Below are positions 13,701-24,734 of a DNA stretch of 64,000 nucleotides, piece after piece (the stretch's first letter is position 1; each line of letters starts with the position of its first letter). Location: the NCBI GenBank assembly GCA_963402885.1, contig OY727093.1, forward strand, positions 9,311,501 to 9,375,500. The letters are read 5' to 3'. Source of the DNA: Antedon bifida. Its lineage: Eukaryota; Echinodermata; Crinoidea; Comatulida; Antedonidae. The notes below the pieces were generated by a model that was not told the DNA's origin, did not search any database, and was given only the letters and a program-made list of their open reading frames with translations. The position numbers were made by a program, and so were the translations under genes.

Positions 13701-16672
13701 ACAATGGTATACTGAAAGAGGAGGCAATTATGTCTGTAGTCAGTATTAAAACACAACAAATGAGAATGACACAAGCAGGTGTCGAACCCATTCCTTCTCA
13801 CATGGAAGTCTGATTCCTTACCAATGGACCATCTTTTTGCATGTCAGAGATTAATAATTAACATTTCAAAAAATGTAACGTCAAGAGAATTATCTTCAAA
13901 TTAATGAAGCAATGATATCTACTAGGTCTAAGATGCTAGGATAGGTAACACCAATTACTACCACCCACTAAACCACAATTAAATTTGTGACATAGTTATC
14001 TAGAAGTCAAATGTTTACTTAAACATTAATTACAGGTAAAATACCAATGCTACTGTGGAATAATCTTATACTGTATAAACTAAACCATTTTTTGGAACTT
14101 TTACCAAGTAAATTAAAGTAAAACACTCATAAAATAAGCATAAAAAAGTCATTGCTACTGTGTAATAATACAGTTCTGAATGCTGTTGTCATCAGATAAT
14201 CAACTCTGTTGAACAGTTTTTTGGAAAAATTCACAGTTTCTATATCTGTAATTTAGTTTTTTTAATATTTATTTTGGCCATAAACATGATTGATTGAAGG
14301 AATTATAAAAATCCATACTTAATTTTGAACTTCAGTAACATCCACTTCAAAATAATTAAAAAGCTTTTACGAATGTGAAGTCACCCAATCCTATTTACAT
14401 GATCAGCATAAGACCTTACTGTTAGATTAAAGTTTGTTGAATTCGGAAACATACATACAGTAAACAATAATTACTATTAAGAAAAAATTAAATGCAATGA
14501 TAATTTATACATAAAACATAATGCCATTGTTACAATTCTGTAATTCTCAGTTAGTGCTAAGCCTTAGTTCCCACGGAGGCAGATCAAGGGGTTAGTGTTA
14601 AAGCTTGGTTTCCACTAGGAGCATGCTTCTTGACAGAACTACCACCACGATATTCATATTTGACAGATTAATAATATACTGTTAGCGTTACACACCCCCA
14701 CCCCCCCAAACACCACCCCCTAAAAAACAAAATCACATCCACCCCTATTAAATTAGGGGATCCAAAGAACCCTTCTGTACTTGATTAACACACAAACTGG
14801 TTTACACCCATTCTAACCTTTTTGTAAGCATTACTGTTTCCTTGGATTAAAATCTGAATTCACACATTTTCTATTGACTTGAATGATGTTTCTAGATAAC
14901 ACTGTATGTAACATATGGTGGCCTAACAAACAGGTCAAATCTACTACTAAATAGCAACCACAATACAAACTAGACATGAAACTCGTCACTTTGACGAGTT
15001 AGTTATCCGCACCACGACAAACGCCACGTGCACGTCATACGTTGGAATATTGCACACAGATAAAGATTATGGCATTATGACAAGAACTGAAGAATATGAC
15101 ATGCTGTTAGTGCTGAATTTTGTGTCATATAGTATATACATGCAAACAGTATAAGCTGTATACATATTACATACAGTGTAGAATAGGTGAAATTACGGGA
15201 CCCGCCATTTATTCCAATTTTTAACATGGCGACGGTATCAAAATGAAAGACTTAGATAGCAATTTCAGAAGGAAATTATCTCAGGAACAACATATTAACG
15301 TGTAGAAGAAATTTGAATACGTAAAATATAGATGCGCACCCTTTTAAATGTGATGAACTATTACGCAAAATATGAAAATACGACTTTTTTTATTCAACTG
15401 GCCATATGATGACGTCACAACATCCGATTGGCAAAATGTTTACATGAATTCGTATCTACAATCCAATAGCTTCCAGAAAACGTTTTAATCGTGATTATCA
15501 CATTTTATTCTTACGAGCTATTACAGATTAAAATTTACTGTAAAGATGAAATTAATGACCCACGTAATTAAAATTTTTAGGCATGATGACGTCATAAAAA
15601 TTAAAATATTTTTATCTCATGCTAAAGAAAGTTGATTGACCTACACAATATATAAATGTAGGAGAAAAAGGAATACAGATAAGCGCGATGCGCTCCATTG
15701 AATGTGATGAGCAATAACGAAAGAGACAAAAATCCTATATTTTACATTCGTGTGGCCATACGATGACGTCACAATGTTTTTTTAGCCTTATTGATGCATG
15801 ATCCGATATCTACAACTCATCAACTTCTAGATTTTGTAATAAAAATAAACGGTTAACGGTTTACTTTAGAAACTATGACTGTTTAAAAAAAGACATAATT
15901 TTGACGATTTTTAAAGCTTTTTCATAAAAAACGCGCACGAATTGTCTAATTCAACGTGTTCGTATGGCGTTATTTAAACTGGAAAAGGTCTAAATTGTTT
16001 TCAAAATCACTGGGAAAGGCTTGAAAAATATAATTCAAGAGAAAAAAATATGTTTTTAACGCTATGTGCGCACCGCGCGCATAAAAAATTGCGCGCCCGT
16101 GGGAATTTTTGACATGCTCAAAATGACAAGAAACGCGTAAAAAGTTGATTAGAAATTAATTTTGCGCATTTTGAAATTTTAAATGCGCGTGCGCGCGTAA
16201 CTTCTTGTCAAACATGCCGTTTTTAATCCGTAGAAAGTTTGCCCCTGATATGACTTAAATTTTGTCAAAGTGTCAATACTAAATGACTTTTGGTTTTTAA
16301 TCTATGATCAATCATTGAAATTCATAAAATTGCGCATAAGTCACGTTGCGCAACTATGACGTCATTCAAAAATAGGAGGTGCACAACTTCACGTAAATGC
16401 CCATATGTTGTCAAAGTTATGAAATGTTATGTTTACACATTTTAGAGGAACACGACTCACAAAAAGGAAGGAAGGAAAGAAGAATAATACAGAAAAAAAA
16501 TATTGATCTCATACAATTACAAGGAGTTATCCGCTTGGTATACCAAGCGGATAACTAATTATTATTATTGTTCAAAGGTGAATTCAAAATTTAAAAAAAA
16601 AAAAAGAAGATATTTCCTTACCGTAGTTCTAGAATCCAAAGTAGAGCTCTCGTTTGTCTGGTCGGAAGTCAT
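4584..16672 (-). CDS. PAM2-motif (PABP-binding) protein, tentatively LARP4/LARP4B-like, 5' exons only
   Basis: Three exons in consistent phase: 16622-16788 (coding from an ATG at 16670-16672), 6164-6314 and 4584-4742. The frame then leaves the window to the left. The joined start reads MTSDQTNESSTLDSRTTVAS followed by TLNPNAKAFPVP, a canonical PAM2 motif (xLNPNAxxFxP) that binds the MLLE domain of poly(A)-binding protein. Beginning with MTSDQ and placing LNPNA soon after also fits human LARP4B. The rest is Ser/Pro/Asn-rich and looks disordered. The La motif that would prove LARP4 is not in the window. USP10 and other PAM2 proteins remain possible. The start is uncertain because the frame stays open upstream to the acceptor at 16789-16790. 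Confidence 0.5.
6381..6480. mobile_element. pogo-like MITE (CAGTAGAA ends), 100 bp
   Basis: Ends CAGTAGAATACCTCT and AGAGGTTCTACTG, flanked on both sides by TA. It contains the family mark GGTGTCCCC. CAGT termini with a TA target duplication are typical of pogo/Tigger-type Tc1/mariner elements. Other copies in this window are listed separately. Confidence 0.7.
6481..10604. other. Intron of the PAM2 gene, non-coding
   Basis: AT-rich, with an AAATAAATTAATTAATTAA simple repeat near 9149-9172. No supported exon or element. Confidence 0.5.
10605..10870. repeat. 31-bp minisatellite (GTTGCCTAACAAGGCCTATA units)
   Basis: Four near-identical 31-bp units (10657-10782) of GTTGCCTAACAAGGCCTATA plus TACTGTAGTAT, with diverged units on both sides. 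It lies in the large intron of the PAM2 gene. Confidence 0.85.
11958..12110. mobile_element. pogo-like MITE (CAGTAGAA family), 153 bp
   Basis: Ends CTGTAGAACTTCTAGGGGACACC and GGATGGGTTCTACTG before TA, with GGGGACACC / GTGTCCCCC arms. No coding capacity. Confidence 0.6.
12549..12985 (+). mobile_element. tRNA-derived SINE
   Basis: The head (12549-12626) is tRNA-like: an 8-bp acceptor stem GAGCGAGT/ACTCGCTC, an A box in GTGGCCAAGCAGTTAAG and a B box in GGGTTCGATAC. The body contains GTGTACACATCTGGATCATG and TGCACTTTAAAGAACC, a motif style common in animal SINEs, and ends near CTAAAATAAACATAC. The acceptor stem is still perfect, so the copy is not very old. Confidence 0.7.
13771..13830 (-). 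mobile_element. tRNA-like SINE fragment
   Basis: On the minus strand an A-box-like GTCCATTGGTAAGG and a B box GGGTTCGACACC lie about 35 nt apart. The stems are degenerate, so this is a SINE head or tRNA pseudogene, not a working tRNA. Confidence 0.5.
15190..16556. mobile_element. CpG-rich repeat with TGACGTCA modules and terminal palindrome
   Basis: The segment differs sharply from its surroundings: CpG- and GCGC-rich (15900-16350). It contains two diverged direct repeats about 350 bp apart, each reading AATGTGATGA then GGCCATA(T/C)GATGACGTCACAA, plus further GACGTCA sites near 15586 and 16355. It ends after a GGAAGGAAGGAAAGAAGAATA purine stretch in a perfect 32-bp palindrome (16525-16556) followed by AA. 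A hairpin then CTAA|T resembles a Helitron 3' end, but no Rep/helicase coding and no defined 5' end are seen. It is treated as an unclassified repeat, possibly a non-autonomous Helitron-like element. Confidence 0.5.
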
Positions 16673-16999
16673 GGGCTGTGTAAGAGGAGAATTCAGTTCC
16701 AATTCAGCCGATTTACAATTCAGTAATTCACCGGCCAATTTACAATTAAACGGTTTATCTGGAGGTGAGAGGATCACGGTCCAAAAAGCTTGAGGGGGAA
16801 AATTCAACATGATACCAATAAATAAATACACATACATACAAATGATCTTGCATGAAAAAATAATTAGTAGAAAAAATATTTTTCTTATAAATATTTCCAA
16901 AGATGAGAATATGTAAAATCCATAATTAAGTAATCCATTATAAATGAACTAAGTGAGGAAAAATGTTTAGTTCACAGATGGTACACTTGTAGAAAATAT

Positions 17000-19435
17000 C
17001 CTTTGCAAGGGACCACTTAATTCCTGTCTGAGCAAGTCCATAATAAATGTAAAATCCACGCACTTAATAATACTTTAAAAAATCAATTATCATTTAAAAA
17101 ACTGAAGGTAAGCAAAACAGGATGTTGAAATTCATTCATAAAATCCTGCGAGAGAAAGGCACCGCTTGGCAAGGAATAATGCAATCACACAGTATATCAG
17201 CTATCAGCTACACTTTGCAATGTTAATCAGTTATGTTTACACTGATTTGTTGACTAATGCCAAAGTGGCACACACACACACGCACTTCTCCAGCAGACAG
17301 TGCTGCATGACTTTCGGAAAAACACAAACTACGGCTAGGCTGTACAATTAGGAAATACGTAATTATTATGAATGTTTTCTAATCATACTGAAACCGTTCC
17401 TACAGAAGTCTCTTGTATACATAACAGCCGGTTACCGTTCAATACAACTACACTAGAATTACCGATTATCAACCAACTCCCACGCGCTTACTTCCTACGT
17501 ATATAAACGTATGAAATATTTTGAATTGGAGAGCTAGCTTCGCAAACCATTTTTGCAGAGAGAACAGCAACAGCGGTGTTTCTCGTAACCTATTCTCAAA
17601 ACAAAACTCAACCCACACCATACACGTTTCGCATCAAATGTAGAGAAAACACCACATGAATGAACCACCTTTATTTATCAATTATAATATATTATTTTGA
17701 TTATTATTATAAATTCTATTCATACAAATTAAACAAACTACACGTGATACTAATCGTAAAATGGCGACCGTGCTCAGTATAGTGTTGAGGAGATAGCAGC
17801 TGTGTAACGAGATAAGTGAGCAAAGAAGGGCGTATACTCACTTTCAGGTGCCGATTGATGAACTTCGTTGAGTAGCTATATCTTTATATTTCACCAGAAA
17901 GAATGTCGAGTTTCCAATAAAAATAAGGCACAAAAAATTGATATTCTAAGGTCCTATTTTGGGAATAAAGTATAGATTTTGAAACCTATACTCTCGTTTC
18001 CTTCCTGGTTATTTAGGCCGCATGCATTCAAGGCTTACGCGCATGCGTGTTCACATGGAGATATTTTGGGAATTTGCCTTTTTCGATATCTGTCAAAATA
18101 TCCTAAATTCTATTAAAAACCTAATTATTATAAAGATTTTTCTGTACATCCAAACATTAAACATTTTTTTAAATTATAAAAGGATTAAGAAGAAACCATT
18201 CAATTTTATCTGCATGCGTTACGTTCTTCTTCAATTCATCGCCTTTTTTGCGACACCGAAAACCCACCATCGTGATTTTTTACTAGAGAGGGCGCTGTAT
18301 TGTTTTCTATTATTATTGTATTACAAAAAAGTACTCAATTCAATTCAATTCATTTATTTTCCAGAAGACATATAATACATAAAGTACAATCAAAAATACA
18401 AACACAAGAAAACTAACACCAGTCTGGCGGATTGTAGAAAAGTGATGAAGTCACTATGTGAGTACTCTCCTTCTGGTGCAGACAAAAACAACAAGTTAAC
18501 AGCAAAATACATTAAATAAGGCAGGGAAAAACTTAGAGGAACCAAAAAGGCACAAATCAGTCACTTCAATAGTGAGGGTATCCCACAACCTCGGAAAAGA
18601 AATAAAAGCAGAGTGGTAAAATGTTAGGTGGACTTTACTCACAGGAGGAATAATTTTGAGATTTTTTTTTCAGCTGAGAATCAAGTAATAATTGTCTAAA
18701 CGCAATAACTGGACCACGTTGTCATAATAAATCATCGTATAGTAGGTATGAAGTATTTCGGTGTAAAACTATCCTTAAAAATGCAGCCTGAAAGAATTGA
18801 ATTTAAAAATTACTGAATTAAAGTCAATACAAATAGACGATAAAGACAAATATAATAACTGAATAGGACACTTTTAGTACGTAGGATATGAGACTGGAGA
18901 TGATGATATGCCTTATTGGAGAAGGAAGAAAAACGTCCTCGAAGGCCCCTGCTAGATGACTGACATGAAGGGAAATGAGAGGCTGCCAATATATGAAACG
19001 AAGAACAAAAAACAAAAAAGTGTCGTGATGCATTTCTGCATCTTTTTGTCTCCAAAAGTAGGTTTTATCTGTTACAAACCACCGTGCGTGACGTGTCAAA
19101 TCGGGGAATAAAACAACCGGCGAGATACCAAAGCCAAATCAAAATTTAAAATAAGAGGGATATTTACTACCTTTTTTTTTATTGTTGAAGCAAAACAGTA
19201 ATTCTAAATACGTACGTTTAGTGACGTTTCGTTGACAACTTCATCAAACTACCAAACCAGATGAATTATTAAATGTAATGTTATCATTTTCCTTTAGAAA
19301 AACTTAATTTGCAACCGGGATTTAATATTGTCCATTTATGTCCTTTTTTTTAAAGTATGTGCAATCAGTAGAGGTTGTTCTGGCAAATATTGCTGCTATT
19401 TATTATATCAGTATCGCCACGACCGCACACATATA
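17000..19435. other. Region upstream of the PAM2 gene first exon seen
   Basis: Likely contains the promoter and a 5' non-coding exon, but I cannot place them. A minus-strand CGGTCGCCATTTT near 17760 resembles a YY1-type promoter element. A short CA repeat is at 17267-17282. Confidence 0.3.
18330..18700 (-). mobile_element. LINE-like 3' end with (GAATT)n tail
   Basis: Read on the minus strand the segment ends in AAATAAATGAATTGAATTGAATTG, a polyadenylation-like signal followed by a short simple-repeat tail typical of some non-LTR retrotransposons. No reverse-transcriptase frame is present. The left limit is clear; the right limit is estimated. Confidence 0.4.
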
Positions 19436-19594
19436 AGCTTGGTTCTCACTAGGACGCAATGCAAGGACGTAGACGCAACGTAAGTGAGTTGACCAATCAC
19501 AACCGATGAATTATTCGAACTGTCGCTTGTCATTGGTCAACACGCTTGCGTTGCGTTTACGTCCTTGCGTTGCGTCCTAGTGGGAACCAAGCTT
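19436..19594. mobile_element. AAGCTTGG MITE, copy A
   Basis: 159-bp element with nearly perfect terminal inverted repeats (AAGCTTGGTTCTCACTAGG / CCTAGTGGGAACCAAGCTT), flanked by TA. The interior contains ACGCAA-rich arms and TTGACCAAT / ATTGGTCAA. No coding capacity. Confidence 0.8.
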
Positions 19595-19775
19595 TAATCT
19601 CTCTCCAGACTCCACGCATCACACTGTTGTATCCAGGATGAGAAGAGCCCTCGATTTACATTGAAAATATTGTAATGATTTTGCAGTGAAAAAATCTAGA
19701 TTACACTATACTGAAGATGAACAATGCCATCTGATGAAGTAAAGGTCGTCTTTAGAATCCGCCAAAGCAAAACTG

Positions 19776-19895
19776 AAGCATGATTCACACTAGGACGCAG
19801 CGTAAGTAATTTGACCAATCGATGGAGTATCCGAATATTAACTCACTTGCGTTGCGCATACGTCCTTGCGTTGCATTCTAGTGGCCAACCAACTT
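19776..19895. mobile_element. AAGCTTGG MITE, diverged short copy
   Basis: 120-bp relative with decayed ends (AAGCATGATTCACACTAGG) and shortened arms. It keeps GACCAAT and GTCCTTGCGTTGC. Confidence 0.65.
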
Positions 19896-20046
19896 TATTA
19901 ACCCAATTAATTGACGCACGTAAATTAACTGTCTAAATAGTTCCTAGATCTTTGCAAATCAAAAGCTTTCTAATAATAATAAATTTGTCTTTACGGTATA
20001 TTCTTCCATCCATCTTTAGATGCAATTGATGTTGAAAATGACGGTA

Positions 20047-20208
20047 ATGCTTGGTTCCCACACTAGAGACGCAACACAAGGACGTAACGCAACGTAAGTG
20101 AATTGACCAATCACAAACGATGAATTATTCGAACTGTCGCTTGTCATTGGTTAACACGCTTGCGTTGCGTTTACGTCCTTGCGTTGCGTCCTAGTGAGAA
20201 CCAAGCTT
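20047..20208. mobile_element. AAGCTTGG MITE, copy C
   Basis: 162-bp member. Its right half is almost identical to that of copy A (GATGAATTATTCGAACTGTC in the centre of both), so A and C are recent relatives or a local duplication. Confidence 0.75.
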
Positions 20209-21104
20209 CAGGTGGCGAGGGAACAGATTTGTTAGGCAGCTCTAAATGCCCAACTTGGAAAAGTGAAATATCGGGAGAAACAAGAGAGGGTGCTATACAA
20301 ATGTTAAAAATATAGAGGGCGCTATTAAATACAATCTTCCAGAGCCATTGAATCTTATAGTAAACAATGGATATGGAAGATTTCCACTTTCTATAAATTT
20401 TTTAAACTGGAACTAGCCTTGCATAAACAATAAATGTATATGTTATTGGTATATTTTTTTCCATAATAATGAATAAGAGAAATTTCACCATAGCGGGTGG
20501 TAGATGAATCTACATATCTGGAACTCCTGCATTATCGTAGCTCTCTATGCTACAGCCCATAATAAATCCTGGTACAGTACTGCAATACATATTATGCGAT
20601 GTTATTTATTTTATAGAAATAAACCACCTGGTATTTTAATATTTTAAGCTTTATTAAAATTATTTTATTAATAAATTGCAATACTAACAAACTAATGTAA
20701 TTAACAAAACTTTATTAGTTGGAAATACACACAAATATATAAGGTAAAATAATATTGTTCAATCATTACACCATTACCTATGGTAGTCAAACATTGGGTA
20801 CACTTGTAATAATATATTGTTTATAATGCTTAATACATTAAGAACTAGATGTTATCACTAGTGTACCTTTATCAATATATTGGAAAGGCCTACCCACCTC
20901 ATTTTGTAACATCTACCACTTAATTTACACGACGACTTTCAGAATTTTCTAACATAAAAATAAATACACTGCTTCACCTAATGTCTAATACTAACCAATG
21001 ATTCTCCGTTCTATGTCGAGGGTTAAAATTTGAATATTTTATATTTTCCATATCGGACATGCCACTAAATCAAAAGCTATAAATATCACTGCTATGTATA
21101 TTAT

Positions 21105-21110
21105 TTTATT
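21105..21110 (-). terminator. Candidate eIF1 polyadenylation signal
   Basis: AATAAA on the minus strand, 56 nt beyond the eIF1 TAA. It is close enough to predict a very short 3' UTR. Confidence 0.5.
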
Positions 21111-21165
21111 CCTTGGATATTATTATTATTCAAAAACTTGACTTATGTAATAATGTCATTTCCAC

Positions 21166-23093
21166 TTAAAAACCATGAACTTTTAACTGGCTCTTTTTAG
21201 CCAAGTTAATCTGCAAGAGGAACTCGCAAATACTGTTTCGCTTGTCCCCTTGTAATTGTATCACTTCACCATGTTCAGGATGCTCCACTACAGTCCCATT
21301 GCAAGCAAATTCCTGTCAAAAATTAAAATTTCAAATTAATTATCAGTGCATCACCAGGCGGTTTAGAATTTATTTTTAGCCTGTGGTGTATTGTATATTA
21401 TATAGCACATGTATGATAATGTATGTTTAATTTTTGACGACAAATTTTGAAATACGGGCGTGATAAAAAAAGTTTTTGTTTTGTTGGAAATTTTAAATAA
21501 AGTAGAACACCTATTATGGGGATATTTTCAGTCCTCTCAATATTGTTTTAGTGTAAGAGGTCCTAAGTTGAAAAAAATTAGTTATCTTAGATGACAAATC
21601 TCTAGGCTAAGCTAGTCTAGGCCTAAATCATAAAGATTTTCGGGGGAAAATAACCAATTTTGGGGAGGCGGGTTCTGCATTAAAAATCGGAAAAAACTCG
21701 CAAATTTCGGGGAACTTGGGACCGCTGAAGTTTTTCTTTTGAGTGTCCCAAAGAAAGAGGTTCTACTGTAACTGTATTCTATTTATTATCGCTAACATAA
21801 AATGAATCCTTCAATGTATTGGTTGAGAATTACTCCGGTAATTTGAATTATAAAGCATGCCAACAACATACTGATTTCCAAGGATAACTTTGTACAGTAG
21901 AGCCTGAGTAACGGATTGATTAATTTCGGTATCAAATAAGGCTGGTTAGTTAGTGAACAGCTTTTAAGTATAATACCTGGTTAGATTTTATGGTTCCAAA
22001 TAGTCTATCACAGTACTGTAGATAGATAGATATAACTTTTATTGTCCTTCTTGTAAAATGTACTTACCTTTTTAAAAACTTTTACCAGTTTCTTCTTGTC
22101 ATATGCATCAGATATACCAGAGACTGTGGTTAAAGTCTTCCGGCCGTTTCTCTGCTGGATTCTACAAAATACAATGCATTATTAATAATTAACTGTTCTA
22201 AACATCCATCAAACGTGTGAAGGCTCACAGAGAAGGATTTTCTGGATCCACCTATGTATAGCAATAACTGTTATAATGTTCATTTCAAGATGTATTGTCC
22301 TCCAAAAACATGAAAAATAATAAAAAGGCCATATTGCAGTTTTAATAAAGTAACTTCCGAAAAAGTGATTAACTTTATTAAAAATACAAACTGGCCTATT
22401 CAAAATCTGATTTTATTAATCTCCATTTTTCATGTTTTGGAGGGACAATACATCTTTAAATTACAGTTTTTTCAGGTTAATAATTTTTTCCCCAATCTAA
22501 TTTTTTGTCAAAGTGTATAAATGGCAATATTCAGCAAAAACGTTTCAGGGGGACAATATAAGAGAAAATACTTTGATAATAATTAATGCATTATGATTGA
22601 AAACTGAAATAAATTATTGCCCTTTTTACATTGACATACCTTATGTGAATGACAGCTTCCTGGCGATTGCCAGATTCACTTGAGGCCTCTGTAAATGGAT
22701 CTAAAAAAGCAAGTTCATATATGTTTTTACATACAAAAATAGGCTAGGCTAGCTAGAATTTAAATGCTTTGCCAATCAATATACAATTACTAAATTATGC
22801 TATTTTATTACTTAGCCTAGCTATAAGCCTAGTGACAGTACTTGTGGGTATTAAGCTATAGATAGGCCTAAAAACTCTAGAGTAGAGAATTCCGACACAC
22901 TAAAGTCGATAATAATTTATACTCAAGAATTGGGACGAATAGTCTTTAGTGGATGCCTGCAGTGGCAGTGGATTGCGTATCGACCTGTCTCTTTGTGTTT
23001 TCCTTGAATTGCCTAGGCCAATAATTACGGTATTTGTACCATTTTATAATCATAATACTCACCATATGTTTGTAAATTTTGAATGCCGGACAT
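21166..23093 (-). CDS. EIF1: Eukaryotic translation initiation factor 1 (eIF1/SUI1)
   Basis: Small factor on the 40S ribosomal subunit that enforces stringent AUG selection during scanning. Four coding exons: 23063-23093, 22640-22700, 22068-22161, 21166-21312. They join in consistent phase to 110 residues (human 113). The start MSGIQNLQTYDPF matches the eIF1 N-terminus. The second exon is the variable acidic region. The third holds IQQRNGRKTLTTVSGI and the DKKKLVKVFKK helix. The last begins EFACNGTVVEHPEHGEVIQLQGDKR and ends KVHGF, the standard eIF1 terminus. The ATG has a poor context (C at -3, T at +4), a feature known for eIF1 genes and linked to autoregulation of its own translation. An AATAAA lies about 56 nt after the stop. 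Confidence 0.97.
21500..21768. mobile_element. pogo-like MITE (CAGTAGAA family), 269 bp
   Basis: Left end AAGTAGAACACCTATTATGGGG and right end AGAGTGTCCC-like arm to AGAGGTTCTACTG before TA. Longer and more decayed than the 100-bp copy. It lies in the last eIF1 intron. Confidence 0.55.
22288..22455. mobile_element. TTAA-type MITE in an eIF1 intron
   Basis: 168-bp element with long inverted repeats starting AGATGTATTGTCCTCC and ending GGAGGGACAATACATCT. TTAA follows on the right and TTCA (probably a mutated TTAA) precedes on the left. It shares the internal block CCTATTCAAAATCTGATTTT with the copy at 24735-25191. It lies in the eIF1 intron between the second and third coding exons. Confidence 0.75.
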
Positions 23094-23249
23094 CAGACTA
23101 TCAGTTGTTTCTATTAAAAGTTACAAAAATACTTAATATAGCACGATTGCTTTGGATTTAACTAGGTAGTTTGCGGAACGAAATCGACGACACAACACAA
23201 CTCAAAGACAGTAAAAATATGGATGACGAGTTGATTGACTCATAATCTA

Positions 23250-23279
23250 CGACGTCACAGAAAATAATAAATGACGTCA
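23250..23279. promoter_or_regulatory. CRE-like sites upstream of eIF1
   Basis: A full palindromic TGACGTCA at 23272-23279 and a near match GACGTCAC at 23251-23258 lie 160-190 bp upstream of the eIF1 start codon. TGACGTCA is the CREB/ATF consensus. The position suits a proximal promoter, but the same octamer also occurs in repeats near 15.4-16.4 kb, so function is inferred. Confidence 0.4.
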
Positions 23280-24045
23280 TGCTGCAGCACACTCTCTATT
23301 TTTCAGTGGAGTTGGTAAAATCTGTGGGCTTTATTTTGTCCACTCATTCTTGGACACCTTGTATTCAGGAGACATCCCATATTAAGAGAAAATGTTGTTG
23401 GGTCCCAAAGGTTTCCACCGTATTTTGTTACTTATCAATATATCAGTCTCTTCACACAAACCATGGAGGTATAATACATCCATGCACAAACTGAACATAC
23501 GATACGACATCAGCGCAGGATTTTGTTTAAAGACACTCTACTGTAGGCCTATTATCATGGGCTAACTTTATATCAAAAGAATAATACACGATTAATAAAT
23601 AATATAATTAAAAAGAAAAATATCAAATGAATAATGTCACATGATATAATTCATAACTGTTATTATTATTAATATTACTATATGGAGTATAATAAATTAT
23701 TATCTAATGTTTTATTTTTTTATTTAATTTTATTTCAACTACACCCAACAGCGAAACTCGCCAATTATAGGATGCCTTTAAAATATTTAGATAAATGTAT
23801 ACACGAACACGAACCACTGAAAAATGTTTATATAATTAAACTGTAACAAAATAAAATGTTCAATAGGCCTACATTTGTATACACACAAAGCCATTTATTA
23901 TCCTTTAAACAAAATGATAGATGTACTCTAAAACTAATGGCCTCTTTAAAAAACATTATTCAGTAGTAGATCTAGTGATCTTAATTTGCACATTTCATTC
24001 AAAAATTGCATCATACTGAACAAATTCAAAATTAAAATATGTAAA

Positions 24046-24117
24046 AGCAGAGTGGCGCAGCGGAAGCGTGCTGGGCCCATAACCCAGAGGTCCGAGGATC
24101 GAAACCTCGCTCTGCTA
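24046..24117 (+). tRNA. Initiator tRNA-Met (CAT), copy 1
   Basis: 72-nt cloverleaf with every initiator hallmark. It has an AGCAGAG/CTCTGCT acceptor stem with A1:U72. The anticodon stem has three G:C pairs (CTGGG CCCATAA CCCAG). The T loop is ATCGAAA instead of TTCRA. The D loop is AGCGGAA, identical to the vertebrate gene. Internal A and B boxes are present and a run of seven T starts three bases downstream as the pol III terminator. It is the first of three tandem copies. Confidence 0.97.
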
Positions 24118-24453
24118 TATTTTTTTGGTTATATACTTTCTCTGATAATGTATTTTGGCGTATTTTTTGTACGTGAACTCTATTTAACAGTAATCATACC
24201 ACTAAAACAACACATTTATCGTATTTTCCATAAAAATACGTTAATACCATTGACAAGTTGTACAACGTTCATTAAAAGAACAAAACAATTATGTCTTATA
24301 TTTTATCATCAATATTAAATAATTAATAGATCCCGGAGATTTTGAGGTACAATTTCCAATCTAACAATTATTGTAGGCATTGGCCGATGGTTGTATTTTG
24401 GCAATACAGTACCCGTACCCGTAATTTAAAAATTATTCAGTAGAGAGGGAGAT

Positions 24454-24483
24454 CATGGAGCTATAAAATTGTATAGCTCCATG
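24454..24483. repeat. Small foldback in the tRNA duplication
   Basis: Hairpin CATGGAGCTATA / TATAGCTCCATG with a 6-base loop. The homologous flank of unit 3 (CAGGGAGATGTCCAAAG, about 25460) lacks it, so it was inserted (or lost) after duplication. Confidence 0.7.
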
Positions 24484-24603
24484 GGGAGATGTCCAAAGAA
24501 TACAGATATAATATTATAGATCTTGATTTGCACATTTTCATTCGAATATTGCATCACTCTGAACAAATTTAAACTTCTCCCTCAACGTTGACTACGTATG
24601 GTA

Positions 24604-24675
24604 AGCAGAGTGGCGCAGAGGAAGCGTGCTGGGCCCATAACCCAGAGGTCCGAGGATCGAAACCTCGCTCTGCTA
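24604..24675 (+). tRNA. Initiator tRNA-Met (CAT), copy 2
   Basis: Identical to copy 1 except for one D-loop change (AGAGGAA instead of AGCGGAA), shared with copy 3. All stems are intact and an eight-T terminator follows. Its 5' flank (ATCTTGATTTGCACATT and onward) and 3' flank are homologous to those of the other copies, which shows duplication of the whole unit. Confidence 0.96.
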
Positions 24676-24734
24676 TATTTTTTTTGGTATATACTTTCTT
24701 TGATAATGTATTTTTTTACGTGAACTCTATTTAA

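Noticed and set aside
16503..16793. 96-codon plus-strand frame
   Set aside because: It runs through the palindrome and is antisense to the PAM2-gene exon at 16622-16788.
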